Positions 42,651 through 50,759 of a stretch of 64,000 nt of DNA are shown here, piece by piece. The notes below the pieces were generated by a model. It saw only the letters and a program-made list of their open reading frames with translations. It did no database searches and was not told the DNA's origin. The translations under genes and the position numbers were made by a program. Source of the stretch: Roseomonas sp. CECT 9278 (GTDB taxonomy: Bacteria > Pseudomonadota > Alphaproteobacteria > Acetobacterales > Acetobacteraceae); contig NZ_CAKKLX010000001.1 in the NCBI RefSeq assembly GCF_918698155.1, positions 62,001-126,000 of the forward strand, written 5' to 3'. How positions within the stretch are numbered: position 1 is the first letter of the stretch; each line of letters starts with the position of its first letter.

Positions 42651-44708
42651 ATGACCGAGCCGATCGAACCGGGCGGGGGCTCCCCTGCACCGGAGGCCAC
42701 GCCATTGCCCGATCGACTGCCCACCGTTGGGCAGTCGATCGTGGCCTGCCGCGCGCTGGCCGCGCCCGTCACCGTCGACCGTGCCGCGCGCACCGTCGAG
42801 GTGGTGTGGTCCACCGGCGCCCGCGCGCGCAACTTCGTGCCCCCGCTCGGTCCCATCATCGAGGAGCTCGACATGCGGCCGGAGGCGGTGCGCATGGATG
42901 CGCTCCGGTCCGGCCGCGCCCCGGTGCTGGACACGCACCGCCGCGCCGGCACCCGCGATGTCCTCGGCCGCGTCACCGCGGCGCGCATCGAGGCCGGCCG
43001 TGGCTACGCCACGCTGCAATTCAGCGGCGCCGACGACGTCGAGCCGATCTGGCAGCGCGTCGCCGACGGCACGCTGCAATCGGTGAGCGTCGGCTATCGC
43101 GTGCATCGCTACGAGCCCCGGCCCGACGCCGCCACCGGCCAGACCATCCACCGCGCCGTGGATTGGGAGCCCTACGAGATCTCGATCGTGCCCGTCCCCG
43201 TCGACGGCCTGGCCGTGATCCGTGGCGAGGAGCCGCAGGGCACCCCCGCCACCGCCATCGAACCCGCCCTGACCGAGGAACCACCCATGCCCGAGACGAC
43301 GCCGGCTTCGCCGGATCCCGCACTGGCGCCGCCCGAGCCCACGCGCGCCGCGCCGCCCGAGCTCACGCGCGCCATGCCGCCGGCGTCTGACCTCGAGGCC
43401 ATCCGCGCCGAGGCGGAACGCGCCGCCGTCGAGCGCATCGCCGGCTATGAGCCGGTGCTGGCCGCCGCCCGCGGTCTGGTGAGCGCCGACATGCTCGACA
43501 CCATGCGCGAGGCCGCCATCCGTGACCGCGTATCGCCCGAGGTGCTCCGCGGTCGGCTGTGGGACGCCTTCACCAGCGGCGCTGCGCGCCCGTCCCTGCC
43601 GGCGCGTCCCGACACCGGCCCATCCAACGAGGACCCGTCGCAGATCCTCGACGCCATGGCCGAGGCGCTCGCCGCGCGTTCCATGCCCGGCTACCAGCCG
43701 CGCGGCGACGGCCGCCACGCCGAGTTCATGGGCTGGCGCCCCTCCGACATGCTGCGCGAGCTTCTCGCCCGCCGCGGTGATCGCAACCCACCGCGCAACC
43801 CGACCCTGCTCGCCGAGCGCGCCTTCCACACCACCTCCGACTTCCCCCTGCTGCTCTCGGCCGCGGCCAACAAGATGCTGCTCGCCGCCTACCAGCCGGC
43901 GCAGCCGACCTACCGGCAGATCTTCCTCCGCCGTGATTTCCGGGACTTCAAGCCGCATCGCCACCTGCGCATCGGCGACTTCCCGACGCTGCTGCCGCTG
44001 CTGGAGAACGGCGAGATCCAGGTCGGCACCATGTCCGAGAGCCAGGAGATCGTCGTCCTGCAGACCTTCGCGCGGCGTATCCGCGTCACGCGACCGATGC
44101 TGGTCAATGACGACCTCGGCGCCTTCACCGACTTCGCCGCGGCGATCGGCCGGCGCGTCGCCGAGTTCGAGAACGCCACCGCCTACCAGCTGCTGAACAG
44201 CGGCAATGGCGATGGCCCGACGCTCACCACCGGCAATGCCACGGTCTTCGGCACCGGCGCGGCGCGCGCCAACAAGGCGGGGGCGGGCTCGGCGCTGGAT
44301 CTCGGCGGCCTCGCCACGGGCCGCGCCGCCATCATGCGCCAGCGGACGCTCGACGGGCTGCCCATCTCCATCGGCAGCACGATGCGCCTGCTGGTCGGCC
44401 CGAACCAGGAACTCGCCGCGCGGCAGCTGACGGTCAGCGTCGCTGCGACGCAGACCAGCAACGCGAATGTCTTCGCGGGCTTCGTGCAGCCGCTCGTCGA
44501 GCCGCTGATCGGCGCGAACCGCTGGTACCTCTTCTCCGACCCGCTCTCGGCGCCGGTCTATGTCTATGGCTACCTGAACGGGGCGGAGGGACCGCAGGTC
44601 AGCACCGGCCCGGTCCAGGGCGCCGACGGCGTCGAGGTCAGCGTGATCTTCGACTTCGGCGTCGGCGCCATCGACTGGCGCGGCGCCTGGTTCAACCCGG
44701 GCACCTGA
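42651..44708 (+). CDS. Prohead protease - major capsid protein fusion
   Basis: 685 residues. Residues ~20-195 are a HK97-type (S78) prohead protease with His in VLDTHRRAGTRDVLG (about 95) and Ser in LQSVSVGYRVHRY (about 144). After a Pro/Ala linker (PASPDPALAPPEPTRAAPPE) comes a scaffold-like helical part, then the capsid domain from about 345 (FHTTSDFPLLLSAAANKMLL, LNGAEGPQVSTGPVQGADGV at the end). Such fusions self-cleave during maturation. An internal ATG at 43287 after GAGGAACCACCC lies just before the linker and may give a scaffold-capsid product alone. Confidence 0.88.
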   Translation: MTEPIEPGGGSPAPEATPLPDRLPTVGQSIVACRALAAPVTVDRAARTVEVVWSTGARARNFVPPLGPIIEELDMRPEAVRMDALRSGRAPVLDTHRRAGTRDVLGRVTAARIEAGRGYATLQFSGADDVEPIWQRVADGTLQSVSVGYRVHRYEPRPDAATGQTIHRAVDWEPYEISIVPVPVDGLAVIRGEEPQGTPATAIEPALTEEPPMPETTPASPDPALAPPEPTRAAPPELTRAMPPASDLEAIRAEAERAAVERIAGYEPVLAAARGLVSADMLDTMREAAIRDRVSPEVLRGRLWDAFTSGAARPSLPARPDTGPSNEDPSQILDAMAEALAARSMPGYQPRGDGRHAEFMGWRPSDMLRELLARRGDRNPPRNPTLLAERAFHTTSDFPLLLSAAANKMLLAAYQPAQPTYRQIFLRRDFRDFKPHRHLRIGDFPTLLPLLENGEIQVGTMSESQEIVVLQTFARRIRVTRPMLVNDDLGAFTDFAAAIGRRVAEFENATAYQLLNSGNGDGPTLTTGNATVFGTGAARANKAGAGSALDLGGLATGRAAIMRQRTLDGLPISIGSTMRLLVGPNQELAARQLTVSVAATQTSNANVFAGFVQPLVEPLIGANRWYLFSDPLSAPVYVYGYLNGAEGPQVSTGPVQGADGVEVSVIFDFGVGAIDWRGAWFNPGT

Positions 44709-44736
44709 TCCCTCCCACCACCACAGCAGCTTCGTC

Positions 44737-44760
44737 GAAGGCGCCCCCACGGGCGCCTTC
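44737..44760 (+). terminator. GC-rich hairpin after the capsid gene
   Basis: GAAGGCGCCC pairs perfectly with GGGCGCCTTC over a CCAC loop. It lies 29 bp after the capsid stop and 22 bp before the DUF2190 start. No U-run follows (GGCGTTTCAGG), so it more likely serves as an mRNA-stabilising or partial terminator element that sets capsid level relative to downstream genes. Confidence 0.6.
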
Positions 44761-44781
44761 GGCGTTTCAGGAGACCTCTCC

Positions 44782-45132
44782 ATGCGCAACTGTATCCGTC
44801 CCGACGCCCGCTCCGTCCCCATGGTCGTGCCCTATGCCGGCGGCATCCTCTCCGGCCAGGGCATGCTGGTCGGCGCCTTCTTCGGCGTGGCCGCGGCCGA
44901 CGCCGCACAGAACGCCACGGTCGAATGCGAGACCCGCGGCGAGTTCGAACTCGCCAAGGATCCGACCCAGGCCATGGCGGCCGGCACGCGGGTCTTCTGG
45001 GACAATATCAACCGTCGCCTGACCACCACCGCAGCGGGCAACTTCCAGGTCGGCGTCGTCACCGTCGCCGCCCTCGCCGCCGACACCATCGTGCGCGTCA
45101 TGCTCGCCCGCATCCCGGCGGCCGGCGCATGA
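44782..45132 (+). CDS. DUF2190 capsid decoration protein
   Basis: 116 residues. MRNCIRPDARSVPMVVPYAG, then GILSGQGMLVGAFFGVAAAD and VFWDNINRRLTTTAAGNFQV, GVVTVAALAADTIVRVML match the small beta-rich DUF2190 family, related to head-stabilising decoration proteins that trimerise on the capsid surface. It follows the capsid gene directly. A purine-rich GGAGACCTCTCC precedes the ATG. Confidence 0.85.
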   Translation: MRNCIRPDARSVPMVVPYAGGILSGQGMLVGAFFGVAAADAAQNATVECETRGEFELAKDPTQAMAAGTRVFWDNINRRLTTTAAGNFQVGVVTVAALAADTIVRVMLARIPAAGA

Positions 45133-45785
45133 GCGGCGATCCCAAGGCCGCGCGGGGCTACCGCAACCGCAATCCCGGGAACATCGAGCACGTCGCCACC
45201 AACAAGTGGCTCGGCCTGGCCGATCCGCCCTCGGATGGGCGCTTCTGCCGGTTCCACTCGCATCAGCACGGCATCCGCGCGCTGGCGCTGCTGCTGCAGA
45301 GCTACCAGGACCGGCACGGCCTGCGCACGGTGCGCGGCATCGTCGCGCGTTGGGCGCCGAGCACGGAGAACAACACCCGCGCCTACCAGGACGTCGTGGC
45401 CAAGCGCCTTGCCGTCGGGCTGGATGAGGTCATCGACCTGCACGACGCCGCGACGATGCGCGGGCTGGTCGAGGCGATCATCCGCCATGAGCTCGGGGGC
45501 CAGCCCTATGCGCCGGAGGTGATCGCCGAGGGCCTGCGCATGGCGGGGCTGGTGCAACCCGGCCTTGCCCACAGCGGGACGGTCCGCGCCGCCGCGGGCT
45601 CGGTGGTCGCCGGCGTCACGGCGGCGGCGGTGGTCGATGCCGTCACCACGCTCGCGCCGCATGCCGAGGGCCTGGCGTCAGTCCTGCGGGCGCTTGGCCC
45701 CTGGGGCGTCGCCATCGCGGTGATCGGCGTCGCGGCCTGGACCATCCACCAGCGGCTGCAGCGGCAGCGGGAGGTCGCGCGATGA
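45129..45785 (+). CDS. Phage lysozyme-like/structural protein with C-terminal membrane segment
   Basis: 218 residues from ATG 45129. The N-terminal domain GYRNRNPGNIEHVATNKWLG, FHSHQHGIRALALLLQSYQD and GLRTVRGIVARWAPSTENNT, then RAYQDVVAKRLAVGLDEVID, is a known phage structural/virion-lysozyme-type domain. The C-terminus contains a hydrophobic segment (GPWGVAIAVIGVAAWTIHQR) that may span the membrane. It lies among head genes rather than in a lysis cassette, so it could be an injected peptidoglycan hydrolase. It overlaps its neighbour by four bases. Confidence 0.7.
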   Translation: MSGDPKAARGYRNRNPGNIEHVATNKWLGLADPPSDGRFCRFHSHQHGIRALALLLQSYQDRHGLRTVRGIVARWAPSTENNTRAYQDVVAKRLAVGLDEVIDLHDAATMRGLVEAIIRHELGGQPYAPEVIAEGLRMAGLVQPGLAHSGTVRAAAGSVVAGVTAAAVVDAVTTLAPHAEGLASVLRALGPWGVAIAVIGVAAWTIHQRLQRQREVAR

Positions 45786-46057
45786 CGGACCACGACCGCG
45801 AACTCGGCACCATCGTCACCCGCCTGACCGAGATCGAGCGGCGCCTGGCGGAGGGCGACAAGGACATGCGGGAACTGACCCGCACGGTGACCGAGCTGGT
45901 CAAGGCGATGGCCGGCCTCACGGCGCGGCTGTCACTGGCGGCGGGCCCGATGCCGGGCACGTCGCCCGCGATCCCGGCCACGGGTGCGGCGGCGGCCGGA
46001 GGCATCGTTGGCGCGGCGGTCGGCGCGAAGCTCGCCTCCTGGCTCGGGCTCGGCTGA
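45782..46057 (+). CDS. Small coiled-coil/hydrophobic phage protein (holin-like?)
   Basis: 91 residues. A charged coiled coil (LGTIVTRLTEIERRLAEGDK, then DMRELTRTVTELVKAMAGLT) is followed by a Gly/Ala-rich hydrophobic tail (AAAAGGIVGAAVGAKLASWL) that could insert into the membrane. The combination next to a lysozyme-like gene suggests a holin or spanin-like partner, but no family assignment is certain. The start overlaps the previous stop. Confidence 0.55.
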   Translation: MTDHDRELGTIVTRLTEIERRLAEGDKDMRELTRTVTELVKAMAGLTARLSLAAGPMPGTSPAIPATGAAAAGGIVGAAVGAKLASWLGLG

Positions 46058-46063
46058 CCCGCC

Positions 46064-46372
46064 ATGGGCGTGTTCGACGATGCGCTGGCGGTGCTCGCCG
46101 CTGACCCGAACCTGGGAGTGGACGCGACCTACAGGGCGGCGGGCGCCGGCGCGCCCGTGCCCCTCCGCATCCTGCGCTCCAGCCCCGATCGGGTGGTGGA
46201 CGCCTTCGACACGCCGATGCTGCGCGCGACCGATGTGCTGACCGTCAGCATCGCCCTGCTGGCGGCGATCGAGCCGGGCGACACCTTCACCGTCGGTCCG
46301 GACCTGCTGACAGTGGACAGCGCGGAGCGGGATGCCGCCGGGGTCGCCTGGCGCGTGCTCTGCCGGCGGTAG
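46064..46372 (+). CDS. Head-tail joining / head-completion protein (gpFII-like)
   Basis: 102 residues. MGVFDDALAVLAADPNLGVD, then ATYRAAGAGAPVPLRILRSS and IEPGDTFTVGPDLLTVDSAE, RDAAGVAWRVLCRR is the small beta-barrel adaptor that follows decoration proteins in lambda-like phages. It would sit on the portal and dock the tail. Length and placement fit lambda gpFII (about 117 residues). Confidence 0.7.
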   Translation: MGVFDDALAVLAADPNLGVDATYRAAGAGAPVPLRILRSSPDRVVDAFDTPMLRATDVLTVSIALLAAIEPGDTFTVGPDLLTVDSAERDAAGVAWRVLCRR

Positions 46373-46375
46373 GGC

Positions 46376-47098
46376 GTGCGGCTCACCGCCATCGTCGGCG
46401 ACCTCCGCAAGGCGCTCGCCGAGGAGGTCCGCGCCGGCGAGCGCGCGGCCTCCCGCGCCGTCCGAGCCGAGACGGATGCGCTGAAGACTGAGCTCCGCGG
46501 CCAGGTCACGGGCTCGTTCGGCGGCAAGGCGCGCGGCATCGCCAATGCCTGGCGATCGATGATCTTCCCGCGGACGGGTCAGTCGCTGCGGCCTGCCGGG
46601 CTGGTCTTCACCAAGGTGCCGAACGTCATCGACGCCTTCGAGCGCGGGGCGCTGATCCGGGCCAAGGGCGGCGGCAAGTTCCTCGCCATTCCGACGGGAT
46701 TCAACGCCGCGCGCGGTCGGCGTGGCCGCGGTGGGAAGGGCATGCGGGTCACGCCAGCGCAGATGGTCGCGTCCGGTCAGGCCTTCCTGCGGCCGTTCAA
46801 GTCGGGGCGCGGCTTCGTCTGGTGCCTGCCGCTGCGCCAGGGCGCGGCAACGGGCAGGCGTCGGCGCACCCGCCTGATCGCCGGCGGCGTCGCCGAGGTC
46901 GGCACCGCCAACCGCAAGGGCCGCGAGGCCTGGGCGCGCGGCCTGCTCGAACAGGGAATGGTGCCGATGTTTCTCCTCCTGCCGCAGGTGAAGCTCGCCA
47001 AGCGCCTGGACGTCCGCGGCGCCTCCCTGCGCGCCCTGCGGCGCCTACCGCGGCGGTTCGTGGCGGCCTGGGAAGCCGAAGCCGGGAGGTCCGGGTGA
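46376..47098 (+). CDS. DUF6441 family phage protein
   Basis: 240 residues starting at a GTG (46376), three bases after the previous stop. A helical N-terminus (IVGDLRKALAEEVRAGERAA) is followed by GQVTGSFGGKARGIANAWRS and KFLAIPTGFNAARGRRGRGG. This basic protein recurs between head-tail joiner and tail-terminator genes of alphaproteobacterial phages (DUF6441). It likely takes the place of a gpZ-type tail-completion protein; this is by position. The basic C-terminal half suggests nucleic-acid contact. Confidence 0.72.
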   Translation: MRLTAIVGDLRKALAEEVRAGERAASRAVRAETDALKTELRGQVTGSFGGKARGIANAWRSMIFPRTGQSLRPAGLVFTKVPNVIDAFERGALIRAKGGGKFLAIPTGFNAARGRRGRGGKGMRVTPAQMVASGQAFLRPFKSGRGFVWCLPLRQGAATGRRRRTRLIAGGVAEVGTANRKGREAWARGLLEQGMVPMFLLLPQVKLAKRLDVRGASLRALRRLPRRFVAAWEAEAGRSG

Positions 47099-47523
47099 GT
47101 GTACGCGAGACCGCCCTGGCCGCCCTGCACGCCCGCCTGGGCGCCACCCTGGCCGCGCGGAACCCCGCCCCGAAGGTCCTCCGCAATGAGACCGCCCCGC
47201 AGCGGCTGCCGCCCGGCGGCCTCGTCGTGGTGCGTGACGGCGAGACGGTGGAGGAGATCCCGATCCTCTCGCCACTCGCCTGGGCGGTCGAGCACCGCGC
47301 CGAGGTCGAGGTCGTCGCGACCACGGGCGCGCTGCTCGACGCGCTGCTGGTCGACATTGCGACCGCGGTCGCCGGCGACCGCACCCTCGGCGGCGCGGTC
47401 GAGTGGGCGCAGCCCGGCGCGCCCTCCTTTGCCGATGCCGAGGCCGAAGGCGCCGCCGTGGCGCGCGCTGCTTCCGTCCCCGTCACGCTGTCCTTCACCG
47501 TCGCCGGCTCGCCGCTGGCCTGA
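47095..47523 (+). CDS. Probable tail terminator protein
   Basis: 142 residues from GTG 47095 (overlapping the previous stop, with GGGAGGTCCGG before it). RETALAALHARLGATLAARN, then VVRDGETVEEIPILSPLAWA and VEHRAEVEVVATTGALLDAL, LVDIATAVAGDRTLGGAVEW has the alpha/beta plan of gpU-like tail terminators. Position directly before the tail tube gene supports this. No direct residue signature exists for the family. Confidence 0.65.
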   Translation: MSVRETALAALHARLGATLAARNPAPKVLRNETAPQRLPPGGLVVVRDGETVEEIPILSPLAWAVEHRAEVEVVATTGALLDALLVDIATAVAGDRTLGGAVEWAQPGAPSFADAEAEGAAVARAASVPVTLSFTVAGSPLA

Positions 47524-47544
47524 CCCCGCTCCCGGAGACGCCCC

Positions 47545-48501
47545 ATGCCCCGTGCCATCGGCGCGAACTCGCGCCTGCTCATGATCCCCGAGGTCACTTA
47601 TGGCACCGCCCCCGGTGGCAACTGGCGGCGCGTGCCATTCCTCTCCTGCAACCTCGGCGCCGAGCAGCCGCTGCTGGATGCGGACGTCATTGGCCTCGGC
47701 GGCAATCGCGATCCCGCCGCGCCGTTCTTCGACACGGTCACCGTCGAGGGCGATGTCGTCGTGCCGGTGGACCTGATCAACGTCGGCCATTGGCTGCGGC
47801 TGCTGCTCGGCGCGCCGACCACGACCGGCACCAACCCCAACTTCACGCACACCTTCGGCTCCGGCGCGGCGACGCTGCCCTCGCAGGCGATCGAGATCGG
47901 CTACCCCGACGTGCCGAGCTACGACGTCTGCGCCGGCGTCCGAGCCGACGCGCTGGAGATCGACTTCTCGCCGACGGGGCCGGCGACGGCCACCATCAAG
48001 CTGATCGCCCAGGGCTCGACGCGCTCCGGCTCGTCCTCAGGCGGCACGCCGGTCTCGGCGGCCTACACCGCCTTCAACAAGGCGCAGGGCTCCATCTCTC
48101 GCGCCGGCTCGGCGCTCGCGCAGGTGACTGGCGCGCGGCTCGCCTACTCGAACAGCGTCGAGGCGGTGCGCACCATCCGCGCCGACCGCAAGATCGAGGG
48201 CGCGGATCCCGGCATCGCACGCGCCACCGGCCAGATCACCGCGCGCTTCGCGGACACCACGCTGCTGACACAGGCGCAGAACGGCACCGCGGCGGAGTTC
48301 GCCTTCGCGTTCACCATCGACGCCAACCGCAGCCTCACCTTCACGCTGCACGAAGTCTATCTGGCGCTCGCCAAGACGCCGATTGAGGGGCCGGCGGGCG
48401 TCGAGGCCAGCTTCGAGTTCCGTGCCGCGTTCAACGCCACGGCGACGCGCATGATGACCGCGGTGCTGAAGAACCAGCAGGCGGGGACGGAGTACGCGTG
48501 A
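47545..48501 (+). CDS. Phage tail tube protein
   Basis: 318 residues. MPRAIGANSRLLMIPEVTYG, TAPGGNWRRVPFLSCNLGAE and DTVTVEGDVVVPVDLINVGH are characteristic of the long-tail tube family (lambda gpV-like, DUF6950-adjacent cluster). It contains RASGQITARF-like repeats (GIARATGQITARFADTTLLT, AEFAFAFTIDANRSLTFTLH). Hexameric rings of it make the tube. A GGAGACGCCCC ribosome site precedes the ATG. It is the last gene before the IS element and moron block. Confidence 0.85.
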   Translation: MPRAIGANSRLLMIPEVTYGTAPGGNWRRVPFLSCNLGAEQPLLDADVIGLGGNRDPAAPFFDTVTVEGDVVVPVDLINVGHWLRLLLGAPTTTGTNPNFTHTFGSGAATLPSQAIEIGYPDVPSYDVCAGVRADALEIDFSPTGPATATIKLIAQGSTRSGSSSGGTPVSAAYTAFNKAQGSISRAGSALAQVTGARLAYSNSVEAVRTIRADRKIEGADPGIARATGQITARFADTTLLTQAQNGTAAEFAFAFTIDANRSLTFTLHEVYLALAKTPIEGPAGVEASFEFRAAFNATATRMMTAVLKNQQAGTEYA

Positions 48502-48577
48502 GGCCTGTACTTGGCCCTGTCGCCTGCATGGGGCGGACTGCGGCTGCAGAGCGCCACCGACCGTAGACCCACGTTCT

Positions 48578-48605
48578 GTTCGGCAGAACACGTCCCCTGC
48601 CGAAC
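48578..48605 (+). terminator. Two competing hairpins after the tail tube gene
   Basis: GTTCGGCAG (48578-48586) pairs with CTGCCGAAC (48597-48605). A rival fold pairs GTTCTG (48573-48578) with CAGAAC (48584-48589). They lie 75-105 bp after the tube stop and immediately before the IS. No U-run is present; a transcription pause or partial terminator is possible. Confidence 0.4.
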
Positions 48606-48609
48606 GGCA

Positions 48610-49421
48610 CTAGGCCGCGTGGACAAACCTGATCCAGTGCCTGATTGCGGCCAGCAAGATGAAGCCGACAAAGCTGTTGGCGGTGTGGTCGTATCGTGTG
48701 GCGACGCGTCGGCTGTTCTTCAGGCGGTTGATGAAGCGCTCGATGCGGTTGCGCAGCGCGTAGAGAGCTCGGTTGACGGAATGCTGCACACGTCGGTTCT
48801 TTTTGGTGGGGATCTCGGGCGTGCCGCCGCGGCTGCGCACGTCGTCGCGGATCGCATCGCTGTCGTAGCCGCGGTCGGCGAGCAGCACCTCGGGATCGCG
48901 GTCGTGCGCGGCCATCAGGTCGGAATAGACGGTGCTGTCGTGGGCTTCGCCTGGGGTCAGCAGGACAGCGACCGGAAGACCCTCAGCGTTGGTTCGAAGG
49001 TGGATCTTGGTCGAGAAGCCGCCGCGCGAGCGGCCAAGAGCCTGGTTTTGAGTCCCCCCCTTGCGCCGGCGGCGCAGTGGTGCGCCCGGACAATGGTGCT
49101 GTCGATCATCTGCAGCGCCGCATCGCCGCTGCCCTCGCTCAATGCGTTGAGCATCACGTCCCACAGCCCGCTCGCGGTCCAGCGACGGAACTGCCGGTGC
49201 ACCGAATTCCAGTTGCCCAGCGCGTCAGGCAAATCACGCCAGGGCGCGCCGGTCCGCGTGATCCAGAAGATCGCGTCCAGCACACGCCGGTGGTCCGCGG
49301 CCGGACGCCCGCCCCGGGCACCGCTCTCGATCACGAAGGGCGCAAAGAACGCCCACTCCTCGTCGGTCAGAAGGTCTCGGATCACCACCGGTCTCCCACG
49401 GGAAGACCAGCTTCGAATCAC
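48610..49421 (-). CDS. IS5-family transposase made by -1 frameshift
   Basis: Two overlapping frames encode one DDE transposase: the first from 49421 (VIRDLLTDEEWAFFAPFVIE ... ALQMIDSTIVRAHHCAAGAR) and the second to 48610 (GTQNQALGRSRGGFSTKIHL, EVLLADRGYDSDAIRDDV, RRVATRYDHTANSFVGFILL). They join at a run of seven G on the reverse strand (49054-49060), where a -1 slip continues the family sequence. D in MIDSTIV, D in LADRGYD and E in NRIERFINRLKNS form the catalytic triad. The stop codon TAG is supplied by the target duplication itself. Likely active or recently active. Confidence 0.9.
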
Positions 49422-49469
49422 ATCAAACCGCGTCGGGGGAATCCCCCTCGTGCGGTTTGTCCACGCAGC
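48614..49469 (-). mobile_element. IS5-family insertion sequence, 856 bp
   Basis: Terminal inverted repeats GCCGCGTGGACAAACC (48614-48629) and GGTTTGTCCACGCAGC (49454-49469) match at 15 of 16 positions. The element is flanked by CTAG at 48610-48613 and 49470-49473, a 4-bp target duplication. It carries the frameshifted transposase. It is inserted within the phage late region between tail tube and tail chaperone genes without breaking a recognisable gene. Confidence 0.9.
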
Positions 49470-49616
49470 CTAGCAAAGCGGCATAGTTCAAGCGGCGTGA
49501 CGCTCTTTGAATTTTGGACTTCGCCCTCGGTCGCCGCCGCAGCGGTCCACAGCCGGCGAGGTGCAGCGAATTGTGCAACCTAGGTGACCGGCGTGCGGCA
49601 CCAACTCGACCCATCC

Positions 49617-49913
49617 TCAGTCGTCGCTGTCGCGTCGAACCCAGATGCCGGGCTGATTGCCTCGATTATCGAGCGTGTAGATTCGGCCGGTCTTGGTCGA
49701 GAACAGCATCATCCTTCCTTTCCGTGGGTCCAGGCTCCGCGCCGCGGCTGCCTTGATGTCGGCGAATGTGGCGCCTGGCCGCCGGTCGAGGCGCAGGGTG
49801 GTCTTCGGCGTCTCGCGGCCGACGTGTGCCACTTTGCCAAGTTCGCGCCGCGGGCGACGGTAATCTGCTCCACGTGGGCAGTCGTAGGTGAGGAAGTACA
49901 CCCCGTTTGGCAT
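49617..49913 (-). CDS. Moron protein 2, unknown
   Basis: 98 residues from ATG 49913 (MPNGVYFLTYDCPRGADYRR). A compact alpha/beta composition with DIKAAAARSLDPRKGRMMLF and SKTGRIYTLDNRGN-like text suggests a small folded domain, possibly nucleic-acid or toxin-antitoxin type, but I recognise no family. It is downstream of the 177-residue gene on the same strand and opposed to the phage late genes, so it is probably expressed in the lysogen. Confidence 0.55.
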   Translation of the reverse strand: MPNGVYFLTYDCPRGADYRRPRRELGKVAHVGRETPKTTLRLDRRPGATFADIKAAAARSLDPRKGRMMLFSTKTGRIYTLDNRGNQPGIWVRRDSDD

Positions 49914-49963
49914 GCTGCTCTCCTGACATGAACGGATTGGGATGGCCGACGAACGCCGTGGCG

Positions 49964-50497
49964 TCAGCGCGTCTCTTGCTTGAGTGCCGCGGCTATCTGC
50001 TCGCCGGTGAAGCTGCGGAGCAGAGCACGGACGGATGCGCGAAGCGCGACCGCGGGGGAGCTCGACATGTCCTCGGCCAAATCGAGCTGCTCGCGGATAC
50101 CGGTGGCAAGGTGGTCCACCTCGATCTCAAAGTACTCGGCTTCCATCTCATCCTGGTCACTAGGAAGCCCGGGCAGCTGGCGAAGCGTGCCGATGAGAGT
50201 GTTCCCCGGCGCATGGCCACCGTCAGGCCTGTAGAGCCTCAAGCGCTGCTGGCGCGCTGCAATGTCCGTGATTAGGACCGCCTCGAGGGCATCTAGCGCT
50301 CCCGAGAGGCGGTCGCCGTCAGCTGACGCCGGGGGGAGCGGATGCCTGTGGATGATGGTGTCTCCGCGGACCCGGCGGCCGTCTCTCTCGCGCTCCAGCA
50401 CCAGCGCCGTGCCGTTTGGCATCCGATTCCGGTCGAGCCACCGCTTAGCCGTCGTGTCCCACCTGACGTGCAGTTTTCGTTTACGTTTCGCAGCCAT
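49964..50497 (-). CDS. Moron protein 1, unknown
   Basis: 177 residues from ATG 50497. A basic N-terminus (MAAKRKRKLHVRWDTTAKRW, LDRNRMPNG) precedes a central helical acidic part (QDEMEAEYFEIEVDHLATGI, REQLDLAEDM) and a C-terminal helix (SVRALLRSFTGEQIAAALKQ). No family recognised. A good sigma-70 promoter and a palindrome lie directly upstream (50517-50558). Reverse orientation within the late operon plus an own promoter mark it as lysogen-expressed cargo, possibly for superinfection exclusion or host benefit. Confidence 0.6.
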   Translation of the reverse strand: MAAKRKRKLHVRWDTTAKRWLDRNRMPNGTALVLERERDGRRVRGDTIIHRHPLPPASADGDRLSGALDALEAVLITDIAARQQRLRLYRPDGGHAPGNTLIGTLRQLPGLPSDQDEMEAEYFEIEVDHLATGIREQLDLAEDMSSSPAVALRASVRALLRSFTGEQIAAALKQETR

Positions 50498-50516
50498 ACA
50501 GTCATCGCGCCCAAAT

Positions 50517-50558
50517 AGACCCTGGGGGGTATATAAACTACCCCGGGTCTGACATCAA
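50517..50558 (-). promoter_or_regulatory. Sigma-70-type promoter with overlapping palindrome for the moron genes
   Basis: On the reverse strand TTGATG (50553-50558) and TATATA (50530-50535) are separated by exactly 17 bp. The AT-rich core is rare in this genome. Around it AGACCC-T-GGGGGGTA and TACCCCGGGTCT (50517-50550) form an imperfect palindrome covering the -10 box, a likely operator. Confidence 0.65.
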
Positions 50559-50759
50559 TCTCAAATTGCCGACCCGAGCATGGGCCGAGGTCGGCATCCC
50601 TCACCGGACCAGCACCGGTCCGGAGGCACCCTCTGAACCGCCAGGGTCGAGGCGACGGCTCTCGCAGCAGATTTGCTGCCGGCGCTGGGCACCGCCCTGC
50701 GCGCCCCATACTCCTCGATTGGCCTGGCGGACCGTGCGAATCCCTGAACGGAGAAGCTC

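Noticed and set aside
41364-44822. 1152-codon reverse open frame across the capsid region
   Set aside because: Shadow of GC-rich phage genes; its translation is Arg/Gly/His-rich without domains, and the forward genes explain the DNA.
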